Shown: piece by piece, positions 17,763 through 28,200 of the stretch | Layout of the letters: each line of letters begins with the position of its first letter | Numbering within the stretch: the first letter of the stretch is position 1 | NCBI GenBank assembly: GCA_958295895.1 | Contig: CATQHI010000006.1 | Span: 1 to 64,000, forward strand | Direction of reading: 5' to 3' | Length of the DNA: 64,000 nt | DNA from: Saprospiraceae bacterium | GTDB taxonomy: Bacteria > Bacteroidota > Bacteroidia > Chitinophagales > Saprospiraceae | Made by a program: the position numbers and the translations under genes | The notes under the pieces: model-generated | What the model was told of the DNA's origin: nothing | The model's input: only the letters and a program-made list of their open reading frames with translations | The model's database searches: none

Positions 17763-17770
17763 TAATTTCG
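17763..17770 (+). promoter_or_regulatory. -7 promoter element TAATTTCG of tRNA-Arg
   Basis: TAATTTCG ends 6 bp before the first base of the tRNA, which supports this octamer as a genuine -7 box with initiation about 7 bp downstream. Confidence 0.6.
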
Positions 17771-17776
17771 CCGCAC

Positions 17777-17850
17777 GCTCCGTTAGCTCAGTTGGATAGA
17801 GCAGGAATCTTCTAAATTTCAGGTCAAAGGTTCGAATCCTTTACGGGGCA
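17777..17850 (+). tRNA. tRNA-Arg (anticodon TCT)
   Basis: A 74-nt cloverleaf. The acceptor stem GCTCCGT pairs with ACGGGGC with one G-T pair, discriminator A at 17850. D-arm TAGCTCAGTTGGATAGAGCA, anticodon loop CTTCTAA with TCT, T-arm with GGTTCGAATCC. CCA is not encoded (next bases CTA). It reads AGA arginine codons. Its 3' end overlaps the stop codon and last codons of the convergent phenylalanine hydroxylase gene. Confidence 0.95.
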
Positions 17851-18593
17851 CTATTCCACCGCGTAGCCAGCTCATCCACCGCAGCAAAGAGCTCGCTGAA
17901 GTCGCGGATGGCGAAGTACAGCATCTGCACCTTGTCGATCACGAAATCCTGCTGCATGATCGCGTCGAGGTCGAAGGGCTTGATGACTACGGCGTTGTCG
18001 CTGTAAATGTGCTTGGTCTCGGAGGTGCTGCTACAGATACCGGCCCCGTAGACCTTCACCTCGCTATCCTGCCGCATCACCCCGAACTCGATGGTGAACC
18101 AGTACAGCCGCTGGAGTTGTGTGATTTTTTCCTCATTGGCGGCGTGCTTGACTCCGAGGGCCCCGAGCTTCTGGGCAAAGTTGGCGTAGTCCTTATTGAG
18201 GTACAGCGGGATGTGACCGAAAATATCGTGGAACATATCCGGCTCTTCCAGGTAGTCGAGTTGGTTCTCATTGCGGAGCCAGGTACTGGAGCAAAAGCGG
18301 CGCTTGCTCAGTAGATCGAAGAACTCATCGACCGGCAGGAATCCCTTTACCACCTCGATAGACCAGCCGTGGGCCTCGGTCAGGGTACGATTCAGGTCGC
18401 TGAAGCGCGGCGGGTGATCGGCCGAGAGGATGGGGTAGAGCTGCTGTAGGCACTCCAGGTACTCAGCGCAGGCAGCAGACTTAAGCGCCGCGAGCTGCCG
18501 CTGGGTGAGCGTACGCCAGATGCGGTAGTCGGTGGGGGTATAGGCGGCGTAGTCCTGGCGTAGGGGAGTGGCGGTGGGGGCGGGCGTGGACAT
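17841..18593 (-). CDS. phhA: Phenylalanine 4-monooxygenase
   Basis: A 250-residue single-domain aromatic amino acid hydroxylase. Iron ligands are two His in EPDMFHDIFGHIPL and the Glu in YWFTIEFG; pterin-binding region around GFLPVDEFFDLLSKRRFC. It converts phenylalanine to tyrosine with tetrahydropterin and O2. No N-terminal regulatory domain is present, as usual in bacteria. The last codons (NSAP-stop) are read from the complement of the tRNA-Arg 3' end, a 10-bp overlap. Confidence 0.93.
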   Translation of the reverse strand: MSTPAPTATPLRQDYAAYTPTDYRIWRTLTQRQLAALKSAACAEYLECLQQLYPILSADHPPRFSDLNRTLTEAHGWSIEVVKGFLPVDEFFDLLSKRRFCSSTWLRNENQLDYLEEPDMFHDIFGHIPLYLNKDYANFAQKLGALGVKHAANEEKITQLQRLYWFTIEFGVMRQDSEVKVYGAGICSSTSETKHIYSDNAVVIKPFDLDAIMQQDFVIDKVQMLYFAIRDFSELFAAVDELATRWNSAP

Positions 18594-18738
18594 GGTCGGC
18601 TGGGTTTGTTAGTGCAAACGTTGTTTTGGCAAGAATGACGTTAAAGTTAGGAGTTCTATTTATAATGTACCGGTTGCTGTGTGGTATTTGTTTGGCTTTG
18701 CTCGCTGTCCTCTGTGTTGAGCCCACGAGCGCAGCGAG

Positions 18739-19926
18739 CTACCCCAAGTTCCCCTGTGTAACCCGCTCAGGCGCCCCCCGAAAGCCCACCTCGAGCCGGT
18801 AACCAGCACCGATATTACCGACCAGCGGCCCGAACATTGTTTCCATCAGTTGCTGGGCCTGGGTCTTGGCGCGGTCCATGATGTCACTCTCTAGTGCCTC
18901 CTCGCGGAAGCTTTCGCGCAGGGCATTTACCCCCTCGTCGATATTGGTACCCTTGACCTCGCGCAGCCAGCCGATGTCGAGCTTTTCTACCTTTGGTAGC
19001 ACCTCGTGACTGAGGATTTCGGGCTCCGGTAGGGTGATGCGGACCGTCTTGTTCTGCTCGTCGAGGGCAAGATCGAAGTACTCATTCAGGCGAAAGCCCA
19101 CCTTTAGAATACTCAGGGCGGTGATCTCCACATCGGTCTCGGAGACGTTCATACCCCAGATGGTCGTCTGTAGGTTCTTGCTGATGCCCTTTTTGTCGCG
19201 TACCTCGATGGTGGCCAGCTCCCCAATGACGTTCTCCACCTTCTCCTGGAAGAGCCCCTTACTCCGACTGAAGTCCTCGATGGCCGCCCGTTCCCGCATC
19301 CGGGCCACTAGTGGGCGTAGGGCTTCCCCCATGGCGATGGAGCAGGGGTTCTGCACGTCCGCCCCCCGCGCCAGAATATTCCCGTTACGGGTACGGATCA
19401 CCGCGGCCAGCACCTTGTTGAGCATGAAGCAGGTGTAGTTGCTGGCCACTTCCTCGAAGATCTCAGTCACCTTTTGTCCGCCTTCATCGTACCAGGTCTC
19501 GTAGAGCGCCGCCGAGGTATCGCGCAGCCGCATGAAGTCCTGGTAGTACAGCTCGGTCAGTTGCGGGTGCTGCCGGTCGTACTCCAGCATTACCTCCTGC
19601 TGGAGGCTATCGTTGAGCCCCAGGCGGTTGCTGACGTGCCGTAGGATGTCGGTGTTGATATCGTGCACCAGTTCGTCGAACTCCCGGCGGTAGCGCCGTG
19701 GATTCTGTAGGATGGCCAGGGCCGTCTCCGGGTCGATATTGTAGTTGAAGTCCGCCGGTCGGTACTGTAGCTCATACTCCGCGGGCCCGGCCAGGAAGCT
19801 CCCCGGTGTATTGCGCAGCGCCCGGTAGCCCAGTACGCCGAGAATGCCTAAGATCGCTACGACTATCAGGATCTGAGCGGTACCTACGCCTTGCTTGGTG
19901 GGGGGTGGATTGTAGTGTTGGGCCAT
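18739..19926 (-). CDS. DUF4230-like membrane-anchored protein
   Basis: A 395-residue protein with one N-terminal membrane helix (residues 16-38, AQILIVVAILGILGVLGYRA) and a large soluble part. Residues 225-330 contain VRDKKGISKNLQTTIWG and ITLPEPEILSHEV, which resemble DUF4230 proteins, and a C-terminal amphipathic segment. Residues 60-200 are helical and do not match anything I recognise. It is probably exposed in the periplasm. It lies 66 bp after folP on the same strand. Function unknown. Confidence 0.55.
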   Translation of the reverse strand: MAQHYNPPPTKQGVGTAQILIVVAILGILGVLGYRALRNTPGSFLAGPAEYELQYRPADFNYNIDPETALAILQNPRRYRREFDELVHDINTDILRHVSNRLGLNDSLQQEVMLEYDRQHPQLTELYYQDFMRLRDTSAALYETWYDEGGQKVTEIFEEVASNYTCFMLNKVLAAVIRTRNGNILARGADVQNPCSIAMGEALRPLVARMRERAAIEDFSRSKGLFQEKVENVIGELATIEVRDKKGISKNLQTTIWGMNVSETDVEITALSILKVGFRLNEYFDLALDEQNKTVRITLPEPEILSHEVLPKVEKLDIGWLREVKGTNIDEGVNALRESFREEALESDIMDRAKTQAQQLMETMFGPLVGNIGAGYRLEVGFRGAPERVTQGNLG

Positions 19927-19992
19927 GCGTCAAAACAAAACGACCCCGGTCAACGAGATGTTGATGCTGCTCATAATAACGCACTAACCCCC

Positions 19993-20838
19993 TCAACCCC
20001 CCAACAATTGCCAAAGCTTCACCACCTGCACCGCCTCCCGCACGTCATGGACCCGCAGCACCGAGGCCCCCTGCTGTAGTGCGTAAAGATTGAGCGCGGC
20101 GGTAGCCGAAAGACTCTCCTCCGGACCGATCTTCAGCGGCTTGTAGACCATTCCCTTTCGACTCATTCCTGCCAGCACCGGCACACCCAGGTAGTGAAAG
20201 GCGTGCAAGTTCTTCAGCAGCGTGTAGTTCTGCGCCTGGTTCTTGCCGAAGCCGAAACCGGGGTCCACGAGAATATCCAGCACACCAAGGTTACGGATGC
20301 GCACGAGGTGCTCGGCCAGGAAGTCCCAGACGTGGGTCACGACATCCTCGCCGTAGTCCTGCGTATGCTGCTGCATGGTGGCCGGCGTGGCGTCGGGCAT
20401 GTGCATGAGCACGTAGGGCACGCGTAAGTCAGCTACGGTGGGTAGTAGCTCCTTATCGAAGCGGCCGGCACTGATGTCGTTGATCATCCCGGCGCCGGCG
20501 GCGACGGCGGCGCGGGCCGTAGCGGCGTAGACCGTGTCGCAGCTGATCACGACCTTCGGGTCCACTGCCCGCACCGCCTCGATGACGGGCAGCACCCGCT
20601 CCTGTTCCTCGGCGGCGGTGATGAGCTCTGCGCCGGGCCGGGACGACATCCCCCCCACGTCGATGATCGCAGCGCCCGCCTCCACCATGGCACCTGCGGC
20701 CGCGCCCACCTGTTCAGTTTGCACGCGACTGCCGGCGTAGAAGCTATCCGGCGTAGCGTTAAGGATGCCCATGACCAGCGGCCGTTCGGCGCGCAGGAAG
20801 AAGCCGTTGCAGTTGAGGGAGAAGGGTTCGAAAAGCAC
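19993..20838 (-). CDS. folP: Dihydropteroate synthase
   Basis: A 281-residue DHPS: MGILNATPDSFYAGS (23-37), DVGGMSSRPGAE (about 60-71), GMINDISAGRFD, VLMHMPDATP, DPGFGFGK and the C-terminal RVHDVREAV. It joins p-aminobenzoate to hydroxymethyl-dihydropterin diphosphate in folate synthesis. The start is a GTG. A 2-mismatch copy of the dispersed motif encodes GAAAGAM near residue 45. Divergent from the 507-aa membrane protein. Confidence 0.94.
   Translation of the reverse strand: MLFEPFSLNCNGFFLRAERPLVMGILNATPDSFYAGSRVQTEQVGAAAGAMVEAGAAIIDVGGMSSRPGAELITAAEEQERVLPVIEAVRAVDPKVVISCDTVYAATARAAVAAGAGMINDISAGRFDKELLPTVADLRVPYVLMHMPDATPATMQQHTQDYGEDVVTHVWDFLAEHLVRIRNLGVLDILVDPGFGFGKNQAQNYTLLKNLHAFHYLGVPVLAGMSRKGMVYKPLKIGPEESLSATAALNLYALQQGASVLRVHDVREAVQVVKLWQLLGG
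20689..20707 (-). repeat. Dispersed 19-bp motif, 17/19 variant
   Basis: On the - strand it differs from the consensus at positions 6 and 19. It lies in folP, coding Gly/Ala. Confidence 0.45.
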
Positions 20839-20892
20839 GTGTGCGTCGGGTTAGCTGCGAATAACCGCATAAAAGCCGACTTTTACCGCGCG

Positions 20893-22416
20893 ATGCCGTA
20901 CACCGAGCAACAGATCCGCGGCCTGGCCATCAATTTTTTGCGCTTTCACTATAAGCTGCGGCCCCGTCATCCGGCCGCGGCGGGTACCCGCATCGTCGAC
21001 AAGCCGCACTACTACCAGGGGGTGCTGATCGACGCCCGCCTGGCCTACCGCCGCCCCGACGGCTCTTACTTCACCGCCACCGTGGAGGCCACTAGCCAGG
21101 ACCGGCAGGACGAAATTCTCTACCAGACCAATTACTGGCGTATCACCGCGCACACCCTCGTTTGGACCCTGCTGCTCACCACCGCACTCATATGGGCGGG
21201 CACGCAGGTGCAAAGCTTGAACCTATTTCGGCTCTTCGGTACCCCGAATGCTTATCTGGTGCTGATGCTGCTTTTCGTGACTCTCTTCACGGTAGTAGGG
21301 GCAATGCTGCGCGGACTGAAGCGCTACCGCTACATCTACGCCGTAGATCAATTCAAGCATTTCTACGCCGATGCGCAGTGGGTGGCCTACGACGTAAAGA
21401 TTTTTGCGGCCGATACGCGGCGTACCCGGCGGCGGTACGAGGAATTAGAGCGGCAGTGCGTGAAGTACGGCTTCGGACTGCTGGCGGTAGAGGAGGAAAA
21501 GGTGGTGCGTAATGTGATGAGTCCGAGTCAGGTCGATCAGTTCGGTGGCCACCGTATCCGGCTGCCGCGCTGGCTGGCCCGGGCGGAGGTAGCCGCGCCG
21601 CAGGTGGCCGTGCCGCCCCCGGAAGCGATCGACCCACTGGCGGTGGAGAAGCCGGTGCGGGCCGTGGTACCCGCGAGTCCAGGTCGGCCGCCTGCTTTGC
21701 GGCAGTTGGGTAAGCGGGGGGTACTGCTCCGGGCGCGCATACGCCGGTTTTACCGCGGCCTATTTCCCTCTGGACTGCGGCGGCGACCGGGTTACTATAA
21801 GTTGGGGGGCTGGGTGTTTACGCTAGGGGTACCGGCAGTGCTACTGCTGGGCTGGGGAGTATACCGACAGGCAGCCTATTCTCCCATCGCGCTGGAGGGA
21901 CGTCGTGGTGCCGAACCCGACCTGGCGATCCTGGAGCCCGCCGGTGAAGCAGCGCCACCCTTAGCGGTCGAGGAGGGAGAATACCAGCGGCCCGAAGTTG
22001 ATACGCTGTCCGAAGAAGCATCACCAGTGAGCCCGCCCGAGGAGCCTCTTATCGCCCCGGTCCCCATAGAAAACTCAGATAGCTTAAAGCGTTACCGACT
22101 GGATGTGGATGGAGCGGAACGACTCGATTATGACTGTCTGCCGTTGTACACCCTGGGCGAACCGGTCTACATTCTACTCTTCGGTCGCTACGCAAGTTTC
22201 GCTACCGCCCGGCAATGGGCCCTGGAGCTCAACCGCCTGTACCAATCGCCGGTTACGGTAGCGGCGGGCAGTTGCGTAGAATCATCTACCTCGACGGACT
22301 ACCTGCTCTACATCGACGGCCCGACGCGGGAGGAGGGGGATGCCAACCTGCTGGCGCGGACCTTTGTACGACGCAGTGGGCTGGAGGTGGAGATTTTGGA
22401 GGTACAGGGAGAGTAG
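20893..22416 (+). CDS. Hypothetical three-helix membrane protein
   Basis: A 507-residue protein if it starts at MPYTEQQIRGLA (20893); the open frame reaches back to 20719 but would overlap folP. Residues 1-80 are soluble, 85-130 hold two membrane helices (TLLLTTALIWAG and YLVLMLLFVTLFTVVGAML), 135-215 are basic/helical, about 300-325 is a third helix (WVFTLGVPAVLLLGWGVY), followed by an acidic Pro-rich linker and a C-terminal domain with ILLFGRYASFATARQWALEL that faintly recalls SPOR repeats. The N-terminal part may be nuclease-like, but I see no convincing catalytic motif. Function unknown. Confidence 0.6.
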   Translation: MPYTEQQIRGLAINFLRFHYKLRPRHPAAAGTRIVDKPHYYQGVLIDARLAYRRPDGSYFTATVEATSQDRQDEILYQTNYWRITAHTLVWTLLLTTALIWAGTQVQSLNLFRLFGTPNAYLVLMLLFVTLFTVVGAMLRGLKRYRYIYAVDQFKHFYADAQWVAYDVKIFAADTRRTRRRYEELERQCVKYGFGLLAVEEEKVVRNVMSPSQVDQFGGHRIRLPRWLARAEVAAPQVAVPPPEAIDPLAVEKPVRAVVPASPGRPPALRQLGKRGVLLRARIRRFYRGLFPSGLRRRPGYYKLGGWVFTLGVPAVLLLGWGVYRQAAYSPIALEGRRGAEPDLAILEPAGEAAPPLAVEEGEYQRPEVDTLSEEASPVSPPEEPLIAPVPIENSDSLKRYRLDVDGAERLDYDCLPLYTLGEPVYILLFGRYASFATARQWALELNRLYQSPVTVAAGSCVESSTSTDYLLYIDGPTREEGDANLLARTFVRRSGLEVEILEVQGE

Positions 22417-22489
22417 GGACGGGGGAGGAAGAGATAAGGGAGGGACGGACGCGGGATTGGGGGGGGTAGGTATAAAGTGTAAATGAACT

Positions 22490-23848
22490 ATGGAAGTAAA
22501 GAATAACATCCTCGAGACCATCGGTAATACACCGCTAGTCGAGCTACATAAGGTGGTGAAAGGCCTGCCGTGTCGGGTACTGATGAAGGTGGAGACCTTT
22601 AATCCGGGTCACTCGATCAAGGACCGCATGGCCCTCAAGATGGTCGACGATGCCGAGGCCGATGGGCGGCTGCGGCCCGGGGGCACCATCATCGAGTGTA
22701 CCAGCGGGAATACCGGCATGGGACTGGCCCTGGCTGCCTGCGTCAGGGGCTACCGCTGTATATTCACTACCTCCGATAAGCAGAGCAAGGAGAAGCTCGA
22801 TATTCTGCGGGCTATGGGGGCGGAGGTGATTGTGTGTCCCACCAACGTGAGTGCCGAGGACCCGCGTAGCTACTACTCTGTCGCGCGGCGGCTCAGCGAG
22901 GAGATCCCCAACAGCTTCTGGTTCAATCAGTACGATAATCTGAGCAACCGGAAGGCGCACTATGAGAGCACGGGGCCGGAGATCTGGCGGCAGACCGATG
23001 GGCAGGTTACTCACATTGTAGTCGGCGTCGGTACGGGAGGCACCATCAGTGGCACCGGGAAGTACCTGAAGGAGCAAAATCCGGATATAAAGGTATGGGG
23101 CGTGGATACCTACGGCTCGGTGTTCAAGAAGTACAAGGAAACTGGGGAGTTCGACGAAAAGGAGATCTACCCCTACATCACCGAGGGCATCGGCGAAGAT
23201 ATTCTGCCGAAGAACGTGGACTTCGACGTAATCGATCTCTTTGAAAAGGTGACCGATAAGGACGGGGCGGTGATGGCCCGCCGGCTAGCACGGGAGGAGG
23301 GCCTGCTACTGGGCTACTCCGCGGGCAGTGCGGTTGCGGGCCTGGTACAGCTAAAAGACAAGCTTGAGCCGGATGATCTGGTCGTCGTAGTAATCCACGA
23401 CCACGGCAGCCGCTACATCGGTAAGATCTACAACGACGACTGGATGCGCGACCGCGGCTTCCTCGACGCCGAGCTCAAGGTGCGCGATCTGATCAGCGCC
23501 AAGAAGGAGGAAGCCTTCGCCGGCATCAACCGCGACGATAGCGTGCGCCAGGCGCTTAAACTAATGAAGGAGCACGACTTCAGTCAAATGCCCGTGCTTA
23601 ACGGAGAAGAGGTCGTGGGCTCCATCACCGAGACCGACGTACTCAACTACCTCCTCGAAAACCCCATGGAGCACGCCGAGCAGCCGGTGCGCAAGATCAT
23701 GCGCCGCCCCTTCCCGGAGGTGAGTACCGACCTGACGCTGAGTGAGCTAGGTAAGCACATTACGAAGGAAAACCCGGCGGTGGTGGCTACGGACCGGAGT
23801 GGGCGCAAGCACCTGATTGCGCAGTACGATATTTTGCAGGCGATCTAG
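22490..23848 (+). CDS. Cystathionine beta-synthase / cysteine synthase with CBS-domain pair
   Basis: A 452-residue fold-type II PLP enzyme. IGNTPLVEL (11-19), PLP lysine in HSIKDRMA (Lys44), phosphate loop TSGNTGMG (about 70-77) and GTGGTISGTGKYL (about 185). Residues 335-452 are two CBS domains (VRDLISAKK and VRKIMRRPF). Full-length CBS uses serine and homocysteine to make cystathionine; the CBS pair usually binds adenosyl ligands. Cysteine synthase activity cannot be excluded. It stands alone, 73 bp after the hypothetical membrane protein. Confidence 0.88.
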   Translation: MEVKNNILETIGNTPLVELHKVVKGLPCRVLMKVETFNPGHSIKDRMALKMVDDAEADGRLRPGGTIIECTSGNTGMGLALAACVRGYRCIFTTSDKQSKEKLDILRAMGAEVIVCPTNVSAEDPRSYYSVARRLSEEIPNSFWFNQYDNLSNRKAHYESTGPEIWRQTDGQVTHIVVGVGTGGTISGTGKYLKEQNPDIKVWGVDTYGSVFKKYKETGEFDEKEIYPYITEGIGEDILPKNVDFDVIDLFEKVTDKDGAVMARRLAREEGLLLGYSAGSAVAGLVQLKDKLEPDDLVVVVIHDHGSRYIGKIYNDDWMRDRGFLDAELKVRDLISAKKEEAFAGINRDDSVRQALKLMKEHDFSQMPVLNGEEVVGSITETDVLNYLLENPMEHAEQPVRKIMRRPFPEVSTDLTLSELGKHITKENPAVVATDRSGRKHLIAQYDILQAI

Positions 23849-23858
23849 TAGAAGCTGG

Positions 23859-23925
23859 ACTTTGAAGCGTCCATTGGGTGATTTACCGCCCTTCGGACAC
23901 TTTGAGGTCCTAGCTTGTAGCAAAC
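23859..23925. repeat. Degenerate relative of the 29-bp palindrome
   Basis: The stretch contains GGACTTTGAAGCGTCC and, 30 bp on, GGACACTTTGAGGTCCTAG. These resemble the arms of the perfect palindrome at 29990-30050 (shared cores GAAGCGT and GAGGTCCTA) and pair imperfectly (about 12 of 16). It lies between two genes next to another Uma2 gene. Confidence 0.4.
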
Positions 23926-23928
23926 AGC

Positions 23929-24513
23929 CTAGTCGCTATTTGCTGGAAAAACTACCCCGTCGTACACCACCGCAAGGGGTACAGTTACCCCCAAAGAGAT
24001 CACCTCCATTTCTTGCTCCGGCCGGGTATAATTACCGATGCGCCACAACTCCTCCGTCTCCCGGTAGTAAGACTGCACCAGCATGGAGAGGCTGTCGATG
24101 AGGATATATTCTCTAAGGCTGGGGAGCTTCCAGTAGGCCTGGAACTTCTCGCCGCGGTCGATGTTAGCGGTCTTTTTCGAGAGCACCTCGATGATTAGCG
24201 AGGGGTTGCGGAGTCTTTCGATGCCGCCCTCCTCATCTTCAGCCTCCCCGCAGATGGCACTGAGGTCGGGGAAGTAGATTTTATTCAGGGGGTAGACGGA
24301 GATAGCGGTATCGCTCAGATACACCTCACATTCGTCCGATGCCTGATCCAGTGCACGATTGCAATTTTTGACGATCCGGTTGTGTGGTGCCTTCGCACCA
24401 GCCATCATCCGCAACGATCCATCCAGAAACTCATACTTGTACTCACAGCTCTCAATGAAGTCGAGGTATTCCTGCTTGGTGTGATAGTGATCGGTCAGTT
24501 GGCGGGCTTCCAT
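23929..24513 (-). CDS. Uma2-family (DUF820) putative PD-(D/E)XK protein
   Basis: A 194-residue protein starting MEARQLTDHY; the frame extends 18 bp further upstream, but the other two paralogs begin at the same MEARQ. Residues include YEFLDGSLRMMAGAKAPHN, a nuclease-like core IYFPDLSAIC and LIIEVLSKKTANIDRGEK, where Asp, Glu and Lys fit the PD-(D/E)XK arrangement. Uma2 proteins occur in many copies in cyanobacteria and Bacteroidota; their biological role is unknown. One of three paralogs within 6 kb. Confidence 0.85.
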   Translation of the reverse strand: MEARQLTDHYHTKQEYLDFIESCEYKYEFLDGSLRMMAGAKAPHNRIVKNCNRALDQASDECEVYLSDTAISVYPLNKIYFPDLSAICGEAEDEEGGIERLRNPSLIIEVLSKKTANIDRGEKFQAYWKLPSLREYILIDSLSMLVQSYYRETEELWRIGNYTRPEQEMEVISLGVTVPLAVVYDGVVFPANSD

Positions 24514-24563
24514 AGACTGCAAAATAGGCAATTCAACCGGACTGTACGTTTTGGGTATACGAT

Positions 24564-25172
24564 CTAGTTGAGACCGTCCTCTGGATCGACATCGGGTAGA
24601 GCCACTCCTTCATAGAGTTTGGTCAGTGGGATCTTTATACCGAGCGTATGAATAGGTAGGACTTGATCCATACGGTAGAAGCTTCCTATTTGCCAGGAAT
24701 TTCTTTCCTGCCGGTAGTAACTTTCAATAGCGCACTTTCGGCTGTCAATAAGGATATATTCACGAAAACTCTCCAATCTACGGTAGGCTGCAAATTTTTC
24801 CGATCGATCGTACTCAGCTGTTTTTTGCGAGAGCACTTCGACGATAAGTGCAAGATTGATTAGTCTGGCAATCCCCCCGCCTGGTTCGTACTCAACGCTA
24901 TCGGCGCACACGGCTGTAGTATCAGGAAAATAATACCGGTTGAGCTCCTGGATAGACACTGCATTTTCGCTTCCCTTGATGAAGCAGTCGTGCTCAGCGG
25001 AACGCAGCGCGTAACCCAAATTATCAATGATGTCGTTGTGGGCAGCGGTACCGCCGGCCATCATTAGCAGCCGACCATCAAGAAACTCATATTTGTGTAG
25101 CGAATCTTCCAGCACCCTAAAGTACTCTTCTCTACTATACCTGATATCAGTGCGTATCTGTCTTGCCTCCAT
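24564..25172 (-). CDS. Uma2-family (DUF820) putative PD-(D/E)XK protein
   Basis: A 202-residue paralog of its neighbour: MEARQIRTDIRYSREEYF, YEFLDGRLLMMAGGTAAHND, YYFPDTTAVC and LIVEVLSQKTAEYDRSEK. The same acidic and Lys residues are kept. A TATCTTGC sequence a few bases before the ATG may be its -7 box. It is 50 bp upstream of the previous copy on the same strand. It has likely arisen by local duplication and diverged. Confidence 0.85.
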   Translation of the reverse strand: MEARQIRTDIRYSREEYFRVLEDSLHKYEFLDGRLLMMAGGTAAHNDIIDNLGYALRSAEHDCFIKGSENAVSIQELNRYYFPDTTAVCADSVEYEPGGGIARLINLALIVEVLSQKTAEYDRSEKFAAYRRLESFREYILIDSRKCAIESYYRQERNSWQIGSFYRMDQVLPIHTLGIKIPLTKLYEGVALPDVDPEDGLN

Positions 25173-25243
25173 AACCGCAAGATAAGGAGTTCGACTTTTA
25201 GAGAAATAATCCTCGTAACTGCTACCCCCAGTTACGAACTTAG

Positions 25244-28200
25244 CTACCCCTTGAGCATCTCCAAGATCTGGTCCACCTCCAGCTGCCCCGCCTCACCCGT
25301 GCCGGCCAGGATCTGGTCGGCCAGGTCGCGCTTGTCGGCGTGCAGGGCCAGCACCTGCTCCTCGATGGTACCCTCGGTGACGAAGCGGTACACCGTCACC
25401 GGCCGCTGCTGCCCGATGCGGTGGGCCCGGTCGCTGGCCTGATCCTCGGCTGCCGGGTTCCACCAGGGGTCGAGGTGAAGTACGTAGTCGGCCGCGGTGA
25501 GGTTGAGCCCCGTGCCGCCGGCCTTCAGGCTGATGAGGAAAAGCTGCCCCTGCCCGGACTGAAAGGCCTCCACCGCCTCGGCCCGCTTCCTGCCCGGCGT
25601 GCTTCCGTCCAGGTACTGGTACGGGATGTCGTGCCCCTGCACCCACTGCTCCACCAGCCGCAGGTGCCTGACGAACTGACTGAAAATGAGCGCCTTGTGC
25701 CCGTTATCGAGGAGCTCCAGGATGGTCTCGCCCACCAGTTGCAGTTTGGCGCTGGGTATTTTACTCTTCGGCCGCACCAGTTTCGGATTACAGGCCGCCT
25801 GCCGCAGCTTGGTGAGCTGGGCCAGCACGATGAATTTCTTCTGCTCCGGTGGGGCCTCCAGGACTTCCTTCAGGGCGGTACGGCGCATGGCCTCATATAG
25901 GGCAGCCTCCTCGGGGCCGGGGGTGACGTTAAGTACCACTTCGGTTTTGGCCGGCAGTTCCTTGAGTACCTCATCCTTACGACGGCGCAGGATGAAGGGC
26001 TGCACCAGCTTACGCAGTTGCTCGCGCCGCGCCTTATCGTCTCCCCGCGCGATCGGAATCGCATATTTTTCCCCGAACGCCTTCTTACTACTCAGTAGCC
26101 CCGGATTAAGGAAGCGAAAGAGGCTCCACAGCTCCCCCAGGTGATTCTCAATGGGCGTACCCGTGGTGGCTACCTTGAATTTACCCCGTAGCTCACTCAC
26201 GATCCGCGCCCGCTTCGTGGCGGAGTTCTTGATGGCCTGCGCCTCGTCGATTACGATGGTCCCGTACTCCAGGCTACCGAGCTCTTCATTCACGTAGGTC
26301 AGCAGACCGTAGCTTACTAGCAGCACATCACCCGACTGCAACTGCTCCACCAGGTGGGTATCGCTACTGTGGGCCAGCAGCACGGGGCGCAGGGCTGGGG
26401 CAAAACGTTCGCACTCCGCGCGCCAGTTGCGGATCACGGAGGCGGGGGCCAGTACCAGGGCAGGACCTTCCTCAGCGCGGGCGGTGAGTACGGCCAGGGC
26501 CTGTACGGTTTTACCCAGTCCCATATCGTCGGCCAGGCAGGCTCCCACCCCCCAGGCGGCCAGGCGCATCATCCAGTCGTAGCCCTCGGTCTGGTAGTCG
26601 CGCAGCGTAGCATTGAAGTGTTCCGGAGGGCGGGGCCGCAGGTGCCGGGCGGATTGGATGCGCTCTAAAGCCTCCTCCCACTCCGCATCGTACTGCAGGT
26701 GATCGAGATCCTGGGCGACCTCCGCAAAGGCCCCGGCGGCCAGGGTGGGTAGTTGCAGTTTACCGCCACGCTCGTGCAGCAGGCCTTCCATCTGGTCGAT
26801 GCGCTGGCGGAGCTCCTCGGTCAGGGCCACGAACTCTCCTTCTTTTAGGCGCACGAAGCCGCTGTCGTTGTTGCGGGTCTGTTCGAGTAGGAACTGTAGG
26901 TCGAGCACCCGGTCCTCGTCGATGCGCAGACTACCGTCTACCTGGAACCAATCGCGCTGCTTGCCCACCCGCAACTCCAGGTCGTCGAAATCAACGTTGC
27001 CCTCCAGCCGCAGCTTCTGGCCCCGGGGGTACTCGACGCTTACCCGTCCGTCCCGGACCAACTTGCGTAGCTCGAGCAAGAAGCGTAGGGCGGTCAGCTC
27101 CTCCGGTAGCTCCCAGTGGTAGTGCCCGTGGCTGGGCTCGCCGAGGGTGGGGCAGTCGGTGCGCAGGGCCTCGGCGGTGGCCGTCTCCCCAGTCAGGTCC
27201 CGTTCCAGGATGCGGCGTCCCTCTTCACCCGCGACCAGGCTGCGCAGGAGCCCCGCGCCGGGGGGATAGTAAAGCGGCAAATCCGGCAGGGGGCGAGCCA
27301 GGAACTCGACGCGGTAGCCCTCCGCCAGCGGCAGCAGGTGGGCACTGATGTGGTCGCTGCCGGCCACTACCGGCAGGTCGCTGTTGAGCAGGTCGGTATC
27401 GGAGTGGATGGTCACCCCCTCGCGCATGGCCTCCAGACTGGCCTCCAGGCGGTCGCGGGCCTCCAGCGGCACGTCGATGCCGTACTCGATGGCCTGGCAG
27501 AGGGCTAGCTGGTGGTCGTCGAGCCGGTAAACGGCGTAGCGGGTAGGCGTGACCTTCTTGAACTGGTAGTGGCCGGGGCCGGAGGGCGGGGGATCGAAGC
27601 GGACCTCCAGTCCGTCGTCCCGCTCGGCCACCGATACGCTGGCCTCCTCGCGCCGTAGCTCGACGGGGATGCGCCTGGCATCGTCGATGTAGAGGCGGGG
27701 GTGGCCGACGAGCTCCCAGAGCAAGCGGCCGAAATCGGCCACGATGTGGTCGTCGTTGAAGTAGCCGTCCAGGGCCAGGGCACGACCGTTGCTGTTGCGT
27801 AGGGCGTTGAGGGTGCTAAGGTCCTCCTTGGTGCGGAAGCTCCGCTGGCCGGTAGCGAAGAGCTCCTCCCAGCGGAGCTTACGCCCGGGCGTGTAGCCGC
27901 CCTTGCCCAGCCTTTGCTCCTTTACGGCGGCCTGCTGGGTCTGGAAGTCGAGCACCCAGATGGTGCGTAGGAGAGGCTCGGCTTCCTTCACCACTTTGCT
28001 TGCACCGGCGGCCCCGCCCTCCTTAGTGAGCTGTTCCACCCGTTGCAGGGCGGTCTGCCAGGTAGGGGTGAGGGGGCGCAGGCGCAGCAGGTAGTGAAAG
28101 TCGTACCGCTCGCCCAGCATATCCAGGCGGCTACGCCACACGGGGGCGGCGGGGTGCAGGGGGAACAGCCGCGCGAGGGCGTTGAGGAGCTCGCCTTCCA

